Source: JBNPEO01 sp050490315 | Lineage (GTDB): Bacteria; Actinomycetota; Actinomycetes; Actinomycetales; Micrococcaceae | Assembly: GCF_050490315.1 (NCBI RefSeq) | Contig: NZ_JBNPEO010000008.1 | Span: 1-64,000 of the forward strand | DNA: 64,000 nt | Reading direction: 5' to 3' | In this document: positions 32,988-39,841 of the stretch, one piece after another | How the letters are laid out: each line of letters starts with the position of its first letter | Numbering within the stretch: the first letter of the stretch is position 1 | Notes under the pieces: generated by a model | The model's input: only the letters and a program-made list of their open reading frames with translations | Told to the model about the DNA's origin: nothing | The model's database searches: none | Made by a program: the position numbers and the translations under genes

Positions 32988-33065
32988 TTCGCCGAGGTCG
33001 GTGCTTGGCTCCGATTACCCCGTAAAAAGACGGGGATCTCGGCGGTCAGCACCGACCTCGCGAAG
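32988..33065. repeat. Dispersed palindromic repeat, copy R8
   Basis: Left arm TTCGCCGAGGTCGGTGCTTG, right arm CAGCACCGACCTCGCGAAG. The core CCCCGT-AAAAAG-ACGGGG differs fully in sequence from R1 but keeps a perfect 6-bp stem. It lies 10 bases beyond the ycnI stop codon. Confidence 0.85.
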
Positions 33066-33074
33066 AAATGATGT

Positions 33075-33839
33075 CTACTTCGCTGAAGTGGCACCCGCAG
33101 CGCGGCGGCTCCGGACGGACTTGAACAGTGCCGCCCCACCCATCACAAGCCCTGCCAGCCCGGCAAGCAAGCCAGCCCAGCTGCGGCCGGAGGCACCGCC
33201 GTCGTCCGTTGAAGCAGGGCTGGTAGCCGCGGTAGCCGTTGAGTCCTGGTCGGTGCCGTGGCCGGTGCCGTGCTCTGAACTGGTGGCGCTCGCAGCAGTG
33301 ATTTCAAAGGACGGTGCCGGTGCGTCCAGCGTTTCCGGATCCTGGCCTTCCTTGGCTACCTGTGACCAGTCCGTTTGGCCCTTCTCGCAGTTCTGGAGAG
33401 TGGGGAAAATCAGGGTGGTTCCGGCGGCGTCGGGGACCTTCAAGGAGAGGACTAGGGTGTCTCGGTAACCGTCCGGGAGGGGTGTTTTTGCCGTGTAAAC
33501 AACCTTGCTGGTGCGTTCGGTGATGCTGTTGCGGGTTGCCAGTTTTTTGGGCTGGGCCAGCTTTTCGGTCACCTTGGCCACTGTCCAGTTGGGGTTCACC
33601 GTGGGGGTGACTTGGTCGATCTGTTCAGGCAGCGTGATGGTGACTTTGGTTGTGGGTGAGCCTTCGCAACCGTGCGGGACGGCGAACGTCAGCAGCGCGT
33701 AGGAATTTGCTTCGGTTTTATCCGGGGTGACTCCAACGTGCGCGGATGCGGCGGTGACGCCGGCCAGCAACAGGACGGCGGTGCTGGCGGTGACGGCTGC
33801 GCCGGTGTTCATGGCGCGGCGGAATGTGGTGTGTTTCAT
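33075..33839 (-). CDS. ycnI: YcnI-family copper-binding membrane protein
   Basis: A 254-residue DUF1775/YcnI protein. A signal peptide ends at AASA, leaving an N-terminal His in HVGVTPDK, the expected copper ligand of the mature protein. The DUF1775 beta domain follows (TKVTITLPEQIDQVTPTVNP, GYRDTLVLSLKVPDAAGTTL). Then come a His/Ser/Thr-rich linker (EHGTGHGTDQ) and a C-terminal anchor helix (WAGLLAGLAGLVMGGAALF) with a basic tail. YcnI proteins act in extracytoplasmic copper handling. It is followed by repeat R8 and preceded by a His-containing membrane protein gene. Confidence 0.88.
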   Translation of the reverse strand: MKHTTFRRAMNTGAAVTASTAVLLLAGVTAASAHVGVTPDKTEANSYALLTFAVPHGCEGSPTTKVTITLPEQIDQVTPTVNPNWTVAKVTEKLAQPKKLATRNSITERTSKVVYTAKTPLPDGYRDTLVLSLKVPDAAGTTLIFPTLQNCEKGQTDWSQVAKEGQDPETLDAPAPSFEITAASATSSEHGTGHGTDQDSTATAATSPASTDDGGASGRSWAGLLAGLAGLVMGGAALFKSVRSRRAAGATSAK

Positions 33840-33954
33840 CAGGAATGCCTTTCGGGCGCGCAGTAGTTGCGCAAAAGTGGTTGACCGCCACCGGGCCCTG
33901 AGACGGGTAGTACGGAAACGGGTTCCTACGGAATCGGGTTCCTGCAGTGGCGGT

Positions 33955-34587
33955 TTAGTACAGCGGGAGGGGCGCGCCGAGAGGTGGCCCGCGGTGCCGA
34001 TCGCGCCGAAGGTTTCGCCAGGGAAGTTGTGCCGGTACGCGCGGTTCCGTGCGTGGCAGCGGTGCGCGTACGACGTCGGGCCCTACCGTAAGCGGCAAGG
34101 TCACCAAGGGGCGTAACCACGCCGCCAGTGCCCACAAAGCGGATTCGCCCTTGGCGAGGAGGAGCCCGGTGCAGATGGTTGCGATGGCGTGGGCCATCAG
34201 CATGGTGGCGCCGGGTGCGGAGCTCAATTCTTGAGCATGTTCAACCAGCGAATGGGCGGTGTGATCACTGACCGCAGCTAGCGCCGGAACCGAGTGGTGC
34301 CCGGTCTGGACTGTTGAGGCGATGGCGCTTCCGGTCCCTTGGAACGCGGTGAAGGCTTCGTGAAGCGCCAACTGGCCGGCGCTCAGTGCGGCTGTTGTGG
34401 TGACGATGTTGAGTTTGATGCGCGTCAGTAGCGTGGACGCGAGCCCGGTCAGTGCGATCAGCGCAATAACGATGACTATCGGGGGCAATGCGCCGCCGGA
34501 ATAGACGTGCGCGCCGGCGGAGAGGGACACTGAGGCCACGGCTAGGGTGGCGGTCCGGAGCGCGTGGAAGGGTGGGCGCTTGTGCAC
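33955..34587 (-). CDS. His-containing membrane protein of the ycnI locus
   Basis: A 210-residue protein with four hydrophobic segments. Between helices 2 and 4 it has an unusual His set: HEAF, TGHHSVPAL, SDHTAHSLVEH and MLMAHA. These could bind metal near the membrane. The C-terminal 50 residues are Arg/Pro-rich and cytoplasmic. GTG 34587 is chosen because GAGGAAAG lies nine bases upstream; the frame is open to 34638. It precedes ycnI by 115 bases on the same strand, and similar pairs occur in related genomes as I recall. The copper link is inferred from context. No named family is recognised. Confidence 0.6.
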   Translation of the reverse strand: MHKRPPFHALRTATLAVASVSLSAGAHVYSGGALPPIVIVIALIALTGLASTLLTRIKLNIVTTTAALSAGQLALHEAFTAFQGTGSAIASTVQTGHHSVPALAAVSDHTAHSLVEHAQELSSAPGATMLMAHAIATICTGLLLAKGESALWALAAWLRPLVTLPLTVGPDVVRAPLPRTEPRVPAQLPWRNLRRDRHRGPPLGAPLPLY

Positions 34588-34657
34588 GCGTAACACCTTT
34601 CCTCGCCGGCTGAAACTCAGAACCGATTCTATCGGCATCCGGGATGTGGTGTGGACG

Positions 34658-35812
34658 CTAGGTGGCAGGGTTCGTGGCAGAACTTTTGCGCTGCTTTGAG
34701 GCGAGCCGCGAGCCGGCGATTGCCGCAGCGGCGATGGTCACGAGTGCGCCCAGAACTAGGGCGGCTGGTTCGCCAGGCTGCAGGACTCCCAGCTGATTGC
34801 CCACGGTTGCCGCGGCCACGGGGACACCTAGCTGGGTGGCGGCCAGAACGCCCAGCGGGATGCCTTGGTGCAGCAGAAAGTTGAGGCAGTGGACCAGTAC
34901 CGCGCCGGCGCCTAAGGCTAGTCCTAGGGCGATCATGGTGGGGTGATCCCACAGTTCGCGGAGGTTGAGGGAAGCGCCGAGCCATACAAAAAATAGTGGG
35001 CCTAAAAAGCCGTCGGAGAGGGCAAATAGTTGGTGGGCTAGGCGGCGTGGTTCGCCAACGGCGGCCACCACCAAGCCAAAGGAGAATCCGGCCAACAAAA
35101 CTGACACGTGCCCGTAAGCGGCGATTCCGGCAAGGGCGAAGAGGAGCATCAACTGGATCCGCAGTTCCAGGGCCAAGCCGTGGCGTTCGGAGAGGCGGTG
35201 CACCAGAAGTCGGGTGCCGCGCTGTTCCCAGTGGCGCAGGAGAACAAACAGGAGCGCCGAGCATGCTGCCACTACTAGGGCGCCGGCAGCGGCGCGGACA
35301 GCATTGTCCGGGTCGATGGCTAGCGGCAGGGCCACAATGCAGGCAATGTCAGCCACAGCTACTTGGGCTGTGAGGGCCAGAATGTTGGGGCCTTGGAGTT
35401 TCATCGAGTAGATGATCGGCAGGACTAACGCGGCCGAGGATGACGCCAATAGGACGATGTATAGGGGAGCGTGCCCGGTGCCGAACACGGCGGCAATGAG
35501 GACGCCGAGTGCACCGGCGCCCACTGCGGCAACGATCGCTTGGGTGGCACCTTTTTTGAGGACGCCCCGAATGTCTAAGTTTCTGAGGGGGAGGTGGCTG
35601 CCTGCGACGAACATCATGAGCGCAAAGCCGATGTCCGCGAGCCATGTGAAGGTGGGCTCTGCGGAATCCACCCAGGCCAGTCCGCTGCGGCCAATCACCA
35701 GTCCGGCCAGTAGCTGGCCGAGGACCACCGGAATGTTCCAACGTTTGGGTAGCGTCAGTAGCGGGCCCAAAAGTGCGACGGCGGAGATGAGTGCCAGCGT
35801 AAAGAACGTCAC
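34658..35812 (-). CDS. CPA2-type cation:proton antiporter
   Basis: A 384-residue antiporter with about 12 membrane helices in the Na+/H+ exchanger (CPA2, KefB/GerN-like) fold: NIPVVLGQLLAGLVIGRSGL at about 26-45, ADIGFALMMFVAGSHL at about 59-74, AQVAVADIACIVALPLAI with the expected Asp of the ion site, and ALSDGFLGPLFFVWLGASLN. There is no TrkA-N or TrkA-C domain. The cation (Na+ or K+) is undetermined. It starts at ATG 35812 and ends 71 bases before the His-containing membrane protein gene. Confidence 0.85.
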   Translation of the reverse strand: MTFFTLALISAVALLGPLLTLPKRWNIPVVLGQLLAGLVIGRSGLAWVDSAEPTFTWLADIGFALMMFVAGSHLPLRNLDIRGVLKKGATQAIVAAVGAGALGVLIAAVFGTGHAPLYIVLLASSSAALVLPIIYSMKLQGPNILALTAQVAVADIACIVALPLAIDPDNAVRAAAGALVVAACSALLFVLLRHWEQRGTRLLVHRLSERHGLALELRIQLMLLFALAGIAAYGHVSVLLAGFSFGLVVAAVGEPRRLAHQLFALSDGFLGPLFFVWLGASLNLRELWDHPTMIALGLALGAGAVLVHCLNFLLHQGIPLGVLAATQLGVPVAAATVGNQLGVLQPGEPAALVLGALVTIAAAAIAGSRLASKQRKSSATNPAT

Positions 35813-35966
35813 GGGCGCTACCTCCTTCGCTATGGGACTGTTGGGCGCAGACTGTCACCTAACCGTGCCAGAAGAAGGTGATTGTGCCTATATGTGTTCG
35901 AAGAGTGGCTGATCAGGTGGGGCTCACCTTGGGGCCGCGTGCAGGCGACCCACTACACGTGACCCA

Positions 35967-36164
35967 CTACAAGTGACACAGGCACGTACAAATAGGTTCA
36001 GCCGGCCAAAAGTCGATGTCCGGCTCCAGCTCGTCGAAGCGCTGCGGAATGTCCCGGGGAGGGGTGATTTTTGGTGCTGGTCTGTTGAGCTTTTCCATCA
36101 TCTCGTTGAAGCGTTGGCCGTCCTGCTTGTACATGCCAAGGACGGTAGCAGCGGGCTCTGACAT
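35967..36164 (-). CDS. Small hypothetical protein
   Basis: A 65-residue open frame, MSEPAATVLGMYKQ at the start and the Cys-rich end CTCLCHL. It has no membrane segment and no recognised family. ATG 36164 lacks a clear ribosome site. It lies in the debris-rich stretch between the antiporter and the integrated element, so it may be a remnant of an earlier insertion. Codon use does not look extreme. Confidence 0.35.
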   Translation of the reverse strand: MSEPAATVLGMYKQDGQRFNEMMEKLNRPAPKITPPRDIPQRFDELEPDIDFWPAEPICTCLCHL

Positions 36165-36184
36165 TGGGGTTGGGGGACAGTTAA

Positions 36185-36562
36185 CGGGCTGAGGCAGCTG
36201 CTGCCACGACTACTCGTGTTGCGTCGTTCTCTGCGGGACCGGCAACCGTGTACCCGGTTGCGACGGTCACGGTTCAAAGCTAGGCGCAGCGATTGAGTGG
36301 CCGCTGGTCGGTTCGTATTGTTGCCACCGGCGCTGTGAAAGCGAGCGCGAGCGGGCAGAGTTACGTCCGTGTGGTTCCACGCCCGACGTCGGCCCGTCCG
36401 GTGAGCAAGTTGAACTGCCCGTCATGGGTGCCCATCAAGGGGAACCAGACCAAGATTTATCACATGCCGGGTCAGGCTTTTTATAGCCGCACTACCCCGG
36501 TGGTTTGCTTCTCCACAGAGCGTGCCGCTGTTCAGGCTGGATACCGCAAGTCCAAGCGGTAA
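36185..36562 (+). pseudogene. Remnant of a sunset-domain surface protein
   Basis: One plus frame runs from 36,185 to the stop at 36,562 with a single in-frame TAG at about 36,281. The part before it reads ATTTRVASFSAGPATVYPVA, the part after ends in CPSWVPIKGNQTKIYHMPG, then CFSTERAAVQAGYRKSKR. The C-terminus fits the short sunset domain (CPIKGN...IYH.PG...CF.TE.EA..AGYR), usually found at the end of secreted proteins. There is no proper start or signal peptide on the 5' side, where a TAA occurs at 36,182. I read it as a truncated gene with a nonsense mutation. Confidence 0.6.
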
Positions 36563-36624
36563 GTCTGACAGTCGTTTTGCGTTAGTAGCGGCGGGCGAAG
36601 AGACGGTCTCATTTTAGATAAAAC

Positions 36625-36667
36625 AAAACCCCTGTTTCCCTTGTAAACAAAGGGAAACAGGGGTTTT
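36625..36667 (-). terminator. Terminator originally following tRNA-Ser
   Basis: 18-bp perfect inverted repeat (AAAACCCCTGTTTCCCTT and its complement) with a seven-base loop. In minus orientation a TTTTGTTTTATC run follows. It lies just outside the left att copy, where the tRNA-Ser 3' end would have been before insertion. Confidence 0.85.
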
Positions 36668-36671
36668 GCAT

Positions 36672-36695
36672 TTGGCGGTGACGGTGGGATTTGAA
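36672..36695. other. Left attachment site of the integrated element
   Basis: 24 bases identical to 46,732-46,755, from TTGGCGGTGACGG to TTTGAA. It equals the last 23 bases of tRNA-Ser (T-arm, acceptor strand and CCA), so the element inserted into the tRNA 3' end. The sequences diverge immediately on both sides. Confidence 0.9.
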
Positions 36696-36789
36696 GCCTT
36701 ATTTGTGTCCAGTGAACTAGCGACTTCCGCACAATCTAGGAGTTTTTTCATCACTCAGAGTCACCACAAACACAGTGTTTCAGGCTCAA

Positions 36790-36809
36790 ATGTGCCCAAA
36801 ATGTGCCCA
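36790..36809. promoter_or_regulatory. Left integrase arm-type site
   Basis: ATGTGCCCAAAATGTGCCCA, two direct copies of ATGTGCCCA. The identical 20-mer occurs near the right end at 46,642-46,661. The pair flanks the cores of attL and attR on the element side, as expected for integrase arm sites. Confidence 0.7.
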
Positions 36810-36820
36810 CTAAAAACCAA

Positions 36821-36850
36821 GAAGGACCCCCACCGAAGTGGAGGTCCATC
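36821..36850 (-). terminator. Terminator of the element's structural operon
   Basis: GGACCTCCAC-TTCG-GTGGGGGTCC on the minus strand: a 10-bp stem (one G-T pair) closed by a TTCG tetraloop and followed by TTCTTGG. It lies about 85 bases past the last structural gene. Confidence 0.75.
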
Positions 36851-36934
36851 TGGTTGGCGCTGGGATCCGCTATCAAGATGCCCATCGTTCCTTGTCCCGG
36901 TAGGAATAGTAAAACCCGGGGGCGACGTTGACGC

Positions 36935-37330
36935 CTAACCGGTCACTTGCTCAACTTTGAGACGCTGCGCCGTGGCGTAGGTCTTGTCAAAGAGTGCAGT
37001 GATCCGGAGCTTGTTCCCGATCCGCCCGGGATCCAGTGGCGAGGCAACAACGGTTGCTACGTCACCGATTCCGAAGGGGCCGGCGTTGACTGGTAGGTGC
37101 AGGCTCATGGATTGAACCGTGAATTCGTGCGAACCGGCCAGTGGTGTTGAAGCTGCTGGAGCATTGACTTGAACTTTGCCTTTGCCGGTCCAGATCAGTG
37201 TTAGACCCGGTGAGACCACACCGGTGTCCGGATCCGTTACCGGCTCACCAGGGCGCTCCACTTTGTACGTGTCGATGAACGTGGCTTGAGCTGCAAGCCG
37301 TCCTGCCTTGAGAGCCGTTACGGGGTCCAT
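36935..37330 (-). CDS. Head-closure/head-tail connector protein (DUF6093-like)
   Basis: A 131-residue protein: a short N-terminal helix (VTALKAGRLAAQATF), then a beta-rich body (VERPGEPVTDPDTGVVSPGL, FGIGDVATVVASPLDPGRIG). Size, position after a connector and the YKVERPGEPVTDPDTG pattern fit head-closure proteins of actinobacterial siphophages, often annotated DUF6093. It is the last gene of the structural operon, starting directly after the stop of the upstream connector gene. Tail genes would normally follow here, but instead there is a terminator and attL. Family assignment is from memory and moderate. Confidence 0.6.
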   Translation of the reverse strand: MDPVTALKAGRLAAQATFIDTYKVERPGEPVTDPDTGVVSPGLTLIWTGKGKVQVNAPAASTPLAGSHEFTVQSMSLHLPVNAGPFGIGDVATVVASPLDPGRIGNKLRITALFDKTYATAQRLKVEQVTG

Positions 37331-37645
37331 CTAGCCCACCCTGCGCCGGTACAAGTTCAGGACGGCCAGCTCCGGGAGCGTCCAGCCGTCAAGTGTGGAG
37401 AACGTCTGAGAGAAGTCATCAATCTGGATCCGCCGCGCCTGCTGTGGATTGATCGCCAGCCGGGCTGTAGAGGTCTTGATGACCGCTTCAATCTCCGGTA
37501 CTGCGCCTGTTGCGTCCCAGCCGTTGCCACGCGTGTATGACTTCACAAACGCTTCGACAACGGGCAGGTGCAGGCCAGCCAGGGTGACCAACTCTAGGTC
37601 ATCACCCCGGCCAAGGAAGTCCGCGATATCCTGCCCTGTCAGCAT
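37331..37645 (-). CDS. Head-tail adaptor (gp6-like connector)
   Basis: A 104-residue, mainly helical protein: MLTGQDIADFLGRGD, AGLHLPVVEAFVKSYTRGNGW, ending LPELAVLNLYRRRVG. This is the size and pattern of HK97 gp6-like adaptors that bind below the portal. Its ATG overlaps the TGA of the capsid gene (TGATG), so translation is coupled. In tailed phages this ring accepts the tail. Its presence without tail genes suggests the particle is built to take a tail from a helper. Confidence 0.65.
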   Translation of the reverse strand: MLTGQDIADFLGRGDDLELVTLAGLHLPVVEAFVKSYTRGNGWDATGAVPEIEAVIKTSTARLAINPQQARRIQIDDFSQTFSTLDGWTLPELAVLNLYRRRVG

Positions 37646-38517
37646 CAGAGTACGTTCGTGATCTTGACGATTGCTTCAGGGTTCAAGGCTCCGACGTCGT
37701 AGCGAGCGATGACGCGAAGTGCTTGCTGATCGTAGGCTGCGTAGGTCTCGGTGAGTACCTTGACTGACGGTGCCAGGTCGCGTGCCACGGCAACCTGAGA
37801 CATGTCAGCGAGTACAACGGACTGCTGGCTCTCGCCGTCCAGCGGCAAACGGTTGGTGATAACTACCTGAGTTCCGAAGAGGCGGAATACGCCGTCTGCG
37901 GTTGCGTCCGGAGTCAGCACGTACTGGTTGGAGCCGGTGCCCTGCTTGATCTTGCGGAGGGCCGTGAAGGCCTCGGGGCGCATGAACCAGCGAAGGCCAG
38001 CAATGTTGACGTTAGCGGCCAGTGCTTTGCCCCATGCGTCCAGCAAAAGATCCAAGCTGATGGCAGCGCCGGCTGCGTCAACAACCTGAGTGCCGGCCCA
38101 GCCCAAGATTCCCTTGGGGGAGGCGATGCCGTCACCTGCGGAGCCGAAGAACGCGGCGTCAATGGTGGAGGCAACGTCTGCAACCAGGCGGTCCTTCAGT
38201 GCAGCATCCAAGGCCACGATGGACTGACGTGCGAGCTCGTTGCTGTAACGAGTGATGACCTTGACAGACTTCATCGTGGAGGGCAGCAGAACTACCTCAT
38301 CGAACGTGGCGTCCTGCTCGGTGATCAGATCGTTTTCACCGTGCCATGCGGGGGAAGTTGCGGCACCCATTTTCGGGATACGGATCTGGGAGCCGTTGGT
38401 GTCAAAGATTCGAGGACCGGAGGCCAAGAAGAGTGATGCAGCTTCGAGCGGCTGGACCAGAATGGCCTGTACTTGCTCTGCTGTGAGTTCGGGTGCGGTG
38501 CTAGTGGAATTCGCCAT
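37645..38517 (-). CDS. Major capsid protein, HK97 fold
   Basis: A 290-residue capsid protein. Typical HK97-type features are the N-terminal helical region (PELTAEQVQAILVQPLEAAS), the extended loop with RIPKMGAATSPAWHGENDLI and ITEQDATFDEVVLLP, the spine helix in SNELARQSIVALDAALKDRL, and the C-terminal strand ARYDVGALNPEAIVKI. There is no separate protease gene or long delta domain, so assembly relies on the separate scaffold. AAGGAG lies eight bases before ATG 38517. Its own promoter is predicted at 38,600-38,628. At about 290 residues it is on the short side for the family. Confidence 0.88.
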   Translation of the reverse strand: MANSTSTAPELTAEQVQAILVQPLEAASLFLASGPRIFDTNGSQIRIPKMGAATSPAWHGENDLITEQDATFDEVVLLPSTMKSVKVITRYSNELARQSIVALDAALKDRLVADVASTIDAAFFGSAGDGIASPKGILGWAGTQVVDAAGAAISLDLLLDAWGKALAANVNIAGLRWFMRPEAFTALRKIKQGTGSNQYVLTPDATADGVFRLFGTQVVITNRLPLDGESQQSVVLADMSQVAVARDLAPSVKVLTETYAAYDQQALRVIARYDVGALNPEAIVKITNVL

Positions 38518-38578
38518 GTTGGCTCCTTAGAAAGATGTGATTGATGGTCACGTCTTGAGCCAGTCAAGCAACGCAAAA

Positions 38579-38640
38579 GGGAGCCAGTCCCTACCCGCTA
38601 TTATACCCCCTAGGGGTATGCGAGTGAAGAACTGACTCCC
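38579..38640 (-). terminator. Hairpin enclosing the capsid promoter
   Basis: Arms GGGAGTCAGT (38,640-38,631) and ACTGGCTCCC (38,588-38,579) pair over 10 bases with one G-T, and TTTTGC follows on the minus strand. The loop contains the capsid promoter, so only transcripts arriving from upstream would carry both arms. Confidence 0.45.
38600..38628 (-). promoter_or_regulatory. Promoter upstream of the capsid gene
   Basis: Minus strand: -35 TTCACT (38,628-38,623), 17-base spacer holding the palindrome ATACCCCTAGGGGGTAT, and -10 TATAAT (38,605-38,600). It lies about 83 bases upstream of the capsid ATG. Confidence 0.65.
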
Positions 38641-38653
38641 TGTAAAGCGGGAA

Positions 38654-38839
38654 TTACCGCATGACGTACATCTGATTGCTGACGCCCGGATTTTTTTCCA
38701 CCAAGGGGACTCCGGTCACCATGGCGTACGCCCGGGCGAGGGCTTCAAGGTGTTCTCCACGGCGACTGGCACCTTGTCCAGCGGCCTCTTTGATTGCTTC
38801 GAGCAGCGCCGTTGCTGTTGCTTCCTTCAGTTCTTCCAC
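38654..38839 (-). CDS. Small helical protein of the head module
   Basis: A 61-residue protein beginning with a strong helix (LKEATATALLEAIKEAAGQG). The start is GTG 38839 with AGGGGA upstream. It sits between scaffold and capsid, a place often used for head decoration or small structural proteins, but no family is recognised. The gap to the scaffold stop is nine bases. Confidence 0.5.
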   Translation of the reverse strand: MEELKEATATALLEAIKEAAGQGASRRGEHLEALARAYAMVTGVPLVEKNPGVSNQMYVMR

Positions 38840-38848
38840 GATGTTCCC

Positions 38849-39301
38849 CTAACCTGCGTTGGACCGGAGGATACCGGCAAGGCTGACAGTACCGGCAGAC
38901 TCGGACATCAAGCCTTGACCAATGTCACCGGATGGTTTCCGGCTGGTCAAGTGCGGCTTGGCGGTCAGAAGAGCGTCCACAGCTGCGGCCAACGCCGAAG
39001 GGTCTTCGAGGTGATCAGCATTGAAGGCGAGGTCAGCCGGATCAGCCAGGCGTCCAGTCTCACGGACCAAGGCGGTGTGAAGCCGGGCGGCGTACTCATC
39101 AGCCTTCTTGGCCTTGACCCGGTTGTCACCGTTCTCCTTCCGGAGCTTTTCCACGTACTCACGCGGGAACGTCTCAGCGTCTCCTGTGCCGTCCGTAGCG
39201 TCCGTATCAACTTCCCCTACCTCCGGAGCATCTACGGCGTCCCGTGCCGTCTCTACGTCCGTCTCAGCGGGGTCTAGGGTAGTAACCTCTGAAGTAGTCA
39301 T
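38849..39301 (-). CDS. Capsid scaffolding protein
   Basis: A 150-residue acidic protein with the usual scaffold layout. The disordered acidic N-terminus (about 1-44) is rich in Asp, Glu, Thr and Val. The conserved FPREYVEKLRKENGDNRVKA motif starts a coiled coil (about 45-80). A less ordered C-terminal tail follows (LMSESAGTVSLAGILRSNAG). It starts at ATG 39301 directly after the stop of the minor head gene (TAAATG). It would assist capsid assembly and leave or be degraded on maturation. Confidence 0.8.
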   Translation of the reverse strand: MTTSEVTTLDPAETDVETARDAVDAPEVGEVDTDATDGTGDAETFPREYVEKLRKENGDNRVKAKKADEYAARLHTALVRETGRLADPADLAFNADHLEDPSALAAAVDALLTAKPHLTSRKPSGDIGQGLMSESAGTVSLAGILRSNAG

Positions 39302-39841
39302 TTATTTTTCCTTTACTGTCGGGATTTGGATGCAAGTGCATCCCGGGTGGTGTGCCATAGATTTTGACGCGGAGAAAACTTGACCGTCTCTCCACCACCA
39401 GCGGCACAGCTGGCAAGCTTTTGGTGAGAGTCCACGAGTCCAGCCCTGCACGCGAGGCTGAGACTTGATGGCCTTTGAGTAGGCACGTGCACCTGAGTCG
39501 ATAGGTGCCGTCCGTGCAATGCGCTGGATCCGCATCAGCATGTCCGCTTCCTTCGGGGGAGTGTCCAAGATTTCCCTGATCCCGCGAGCAACAAGGACGC
39601 TTCCGGACCGGATCGTGATCCCAGTGGCCGGCACCGCTGCACCGGTCTGTAACGTCAGCGTGGCCGCTAAGGACAAGTCAGCCAAAGACGCGGCCTGAAG
39701 GTTGGCCTTGGATATCAGGCTGGCCATAGTCGCAACGGTTTGAGCCTTGGTCAGCTGCCCGGCCTGAAACAACTCAAAGATCGTTACGGCCTTGGCTTCA
39801 GTCGCTGCGCCTAGGCCTGTCAGCGCCTCCACGTAGCTCAC
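39302..39841 (-). CDS. MuF-like minor head protein with Cys/His cluster
   Basis: A 179-residue protein in the place of the MuF-like minor head protein after portal. The N-terminal two thirds are helical and Ala-rich. The C-terminus has CQLCRWWWRDGQVFSAS followed by MAHHPGCTC, a C-x2-C plus HHPGC-x-C arrangement likely to bind zinc. Similar ends occur in actinophage minor head/maturation proteins. There is no toxin-type C-terminal domain. GTG 39841 overlaps the portal stop by four bases. Its exact role in packaging or ejection is unknown. Confidence 0.7.
   Translation of the reverse strand: MSYVEALTGLGAATEAKAVTIFELFQAGQLTKAQTVATMASLISKANLQAASLADLSLAATLTLQTGAAVPATGITIRSGSVLVARGIREILDTPPKEADMLMRIQRIARTAPIDSGARAYSKAIKSQPRVQGWTRGLSPKACQLCRWWWRDGQVFSASKSMAHHPGCTCIQIPTVKEK

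Noticed and set aside
36293..36562. Intact 89-residue gene starting at TTG 36293
   Set aside because: The same frame continues upstream of an in-frame TAG with related sequence, and the TTG has no ribosome site, so a broken longer gene is more likely.
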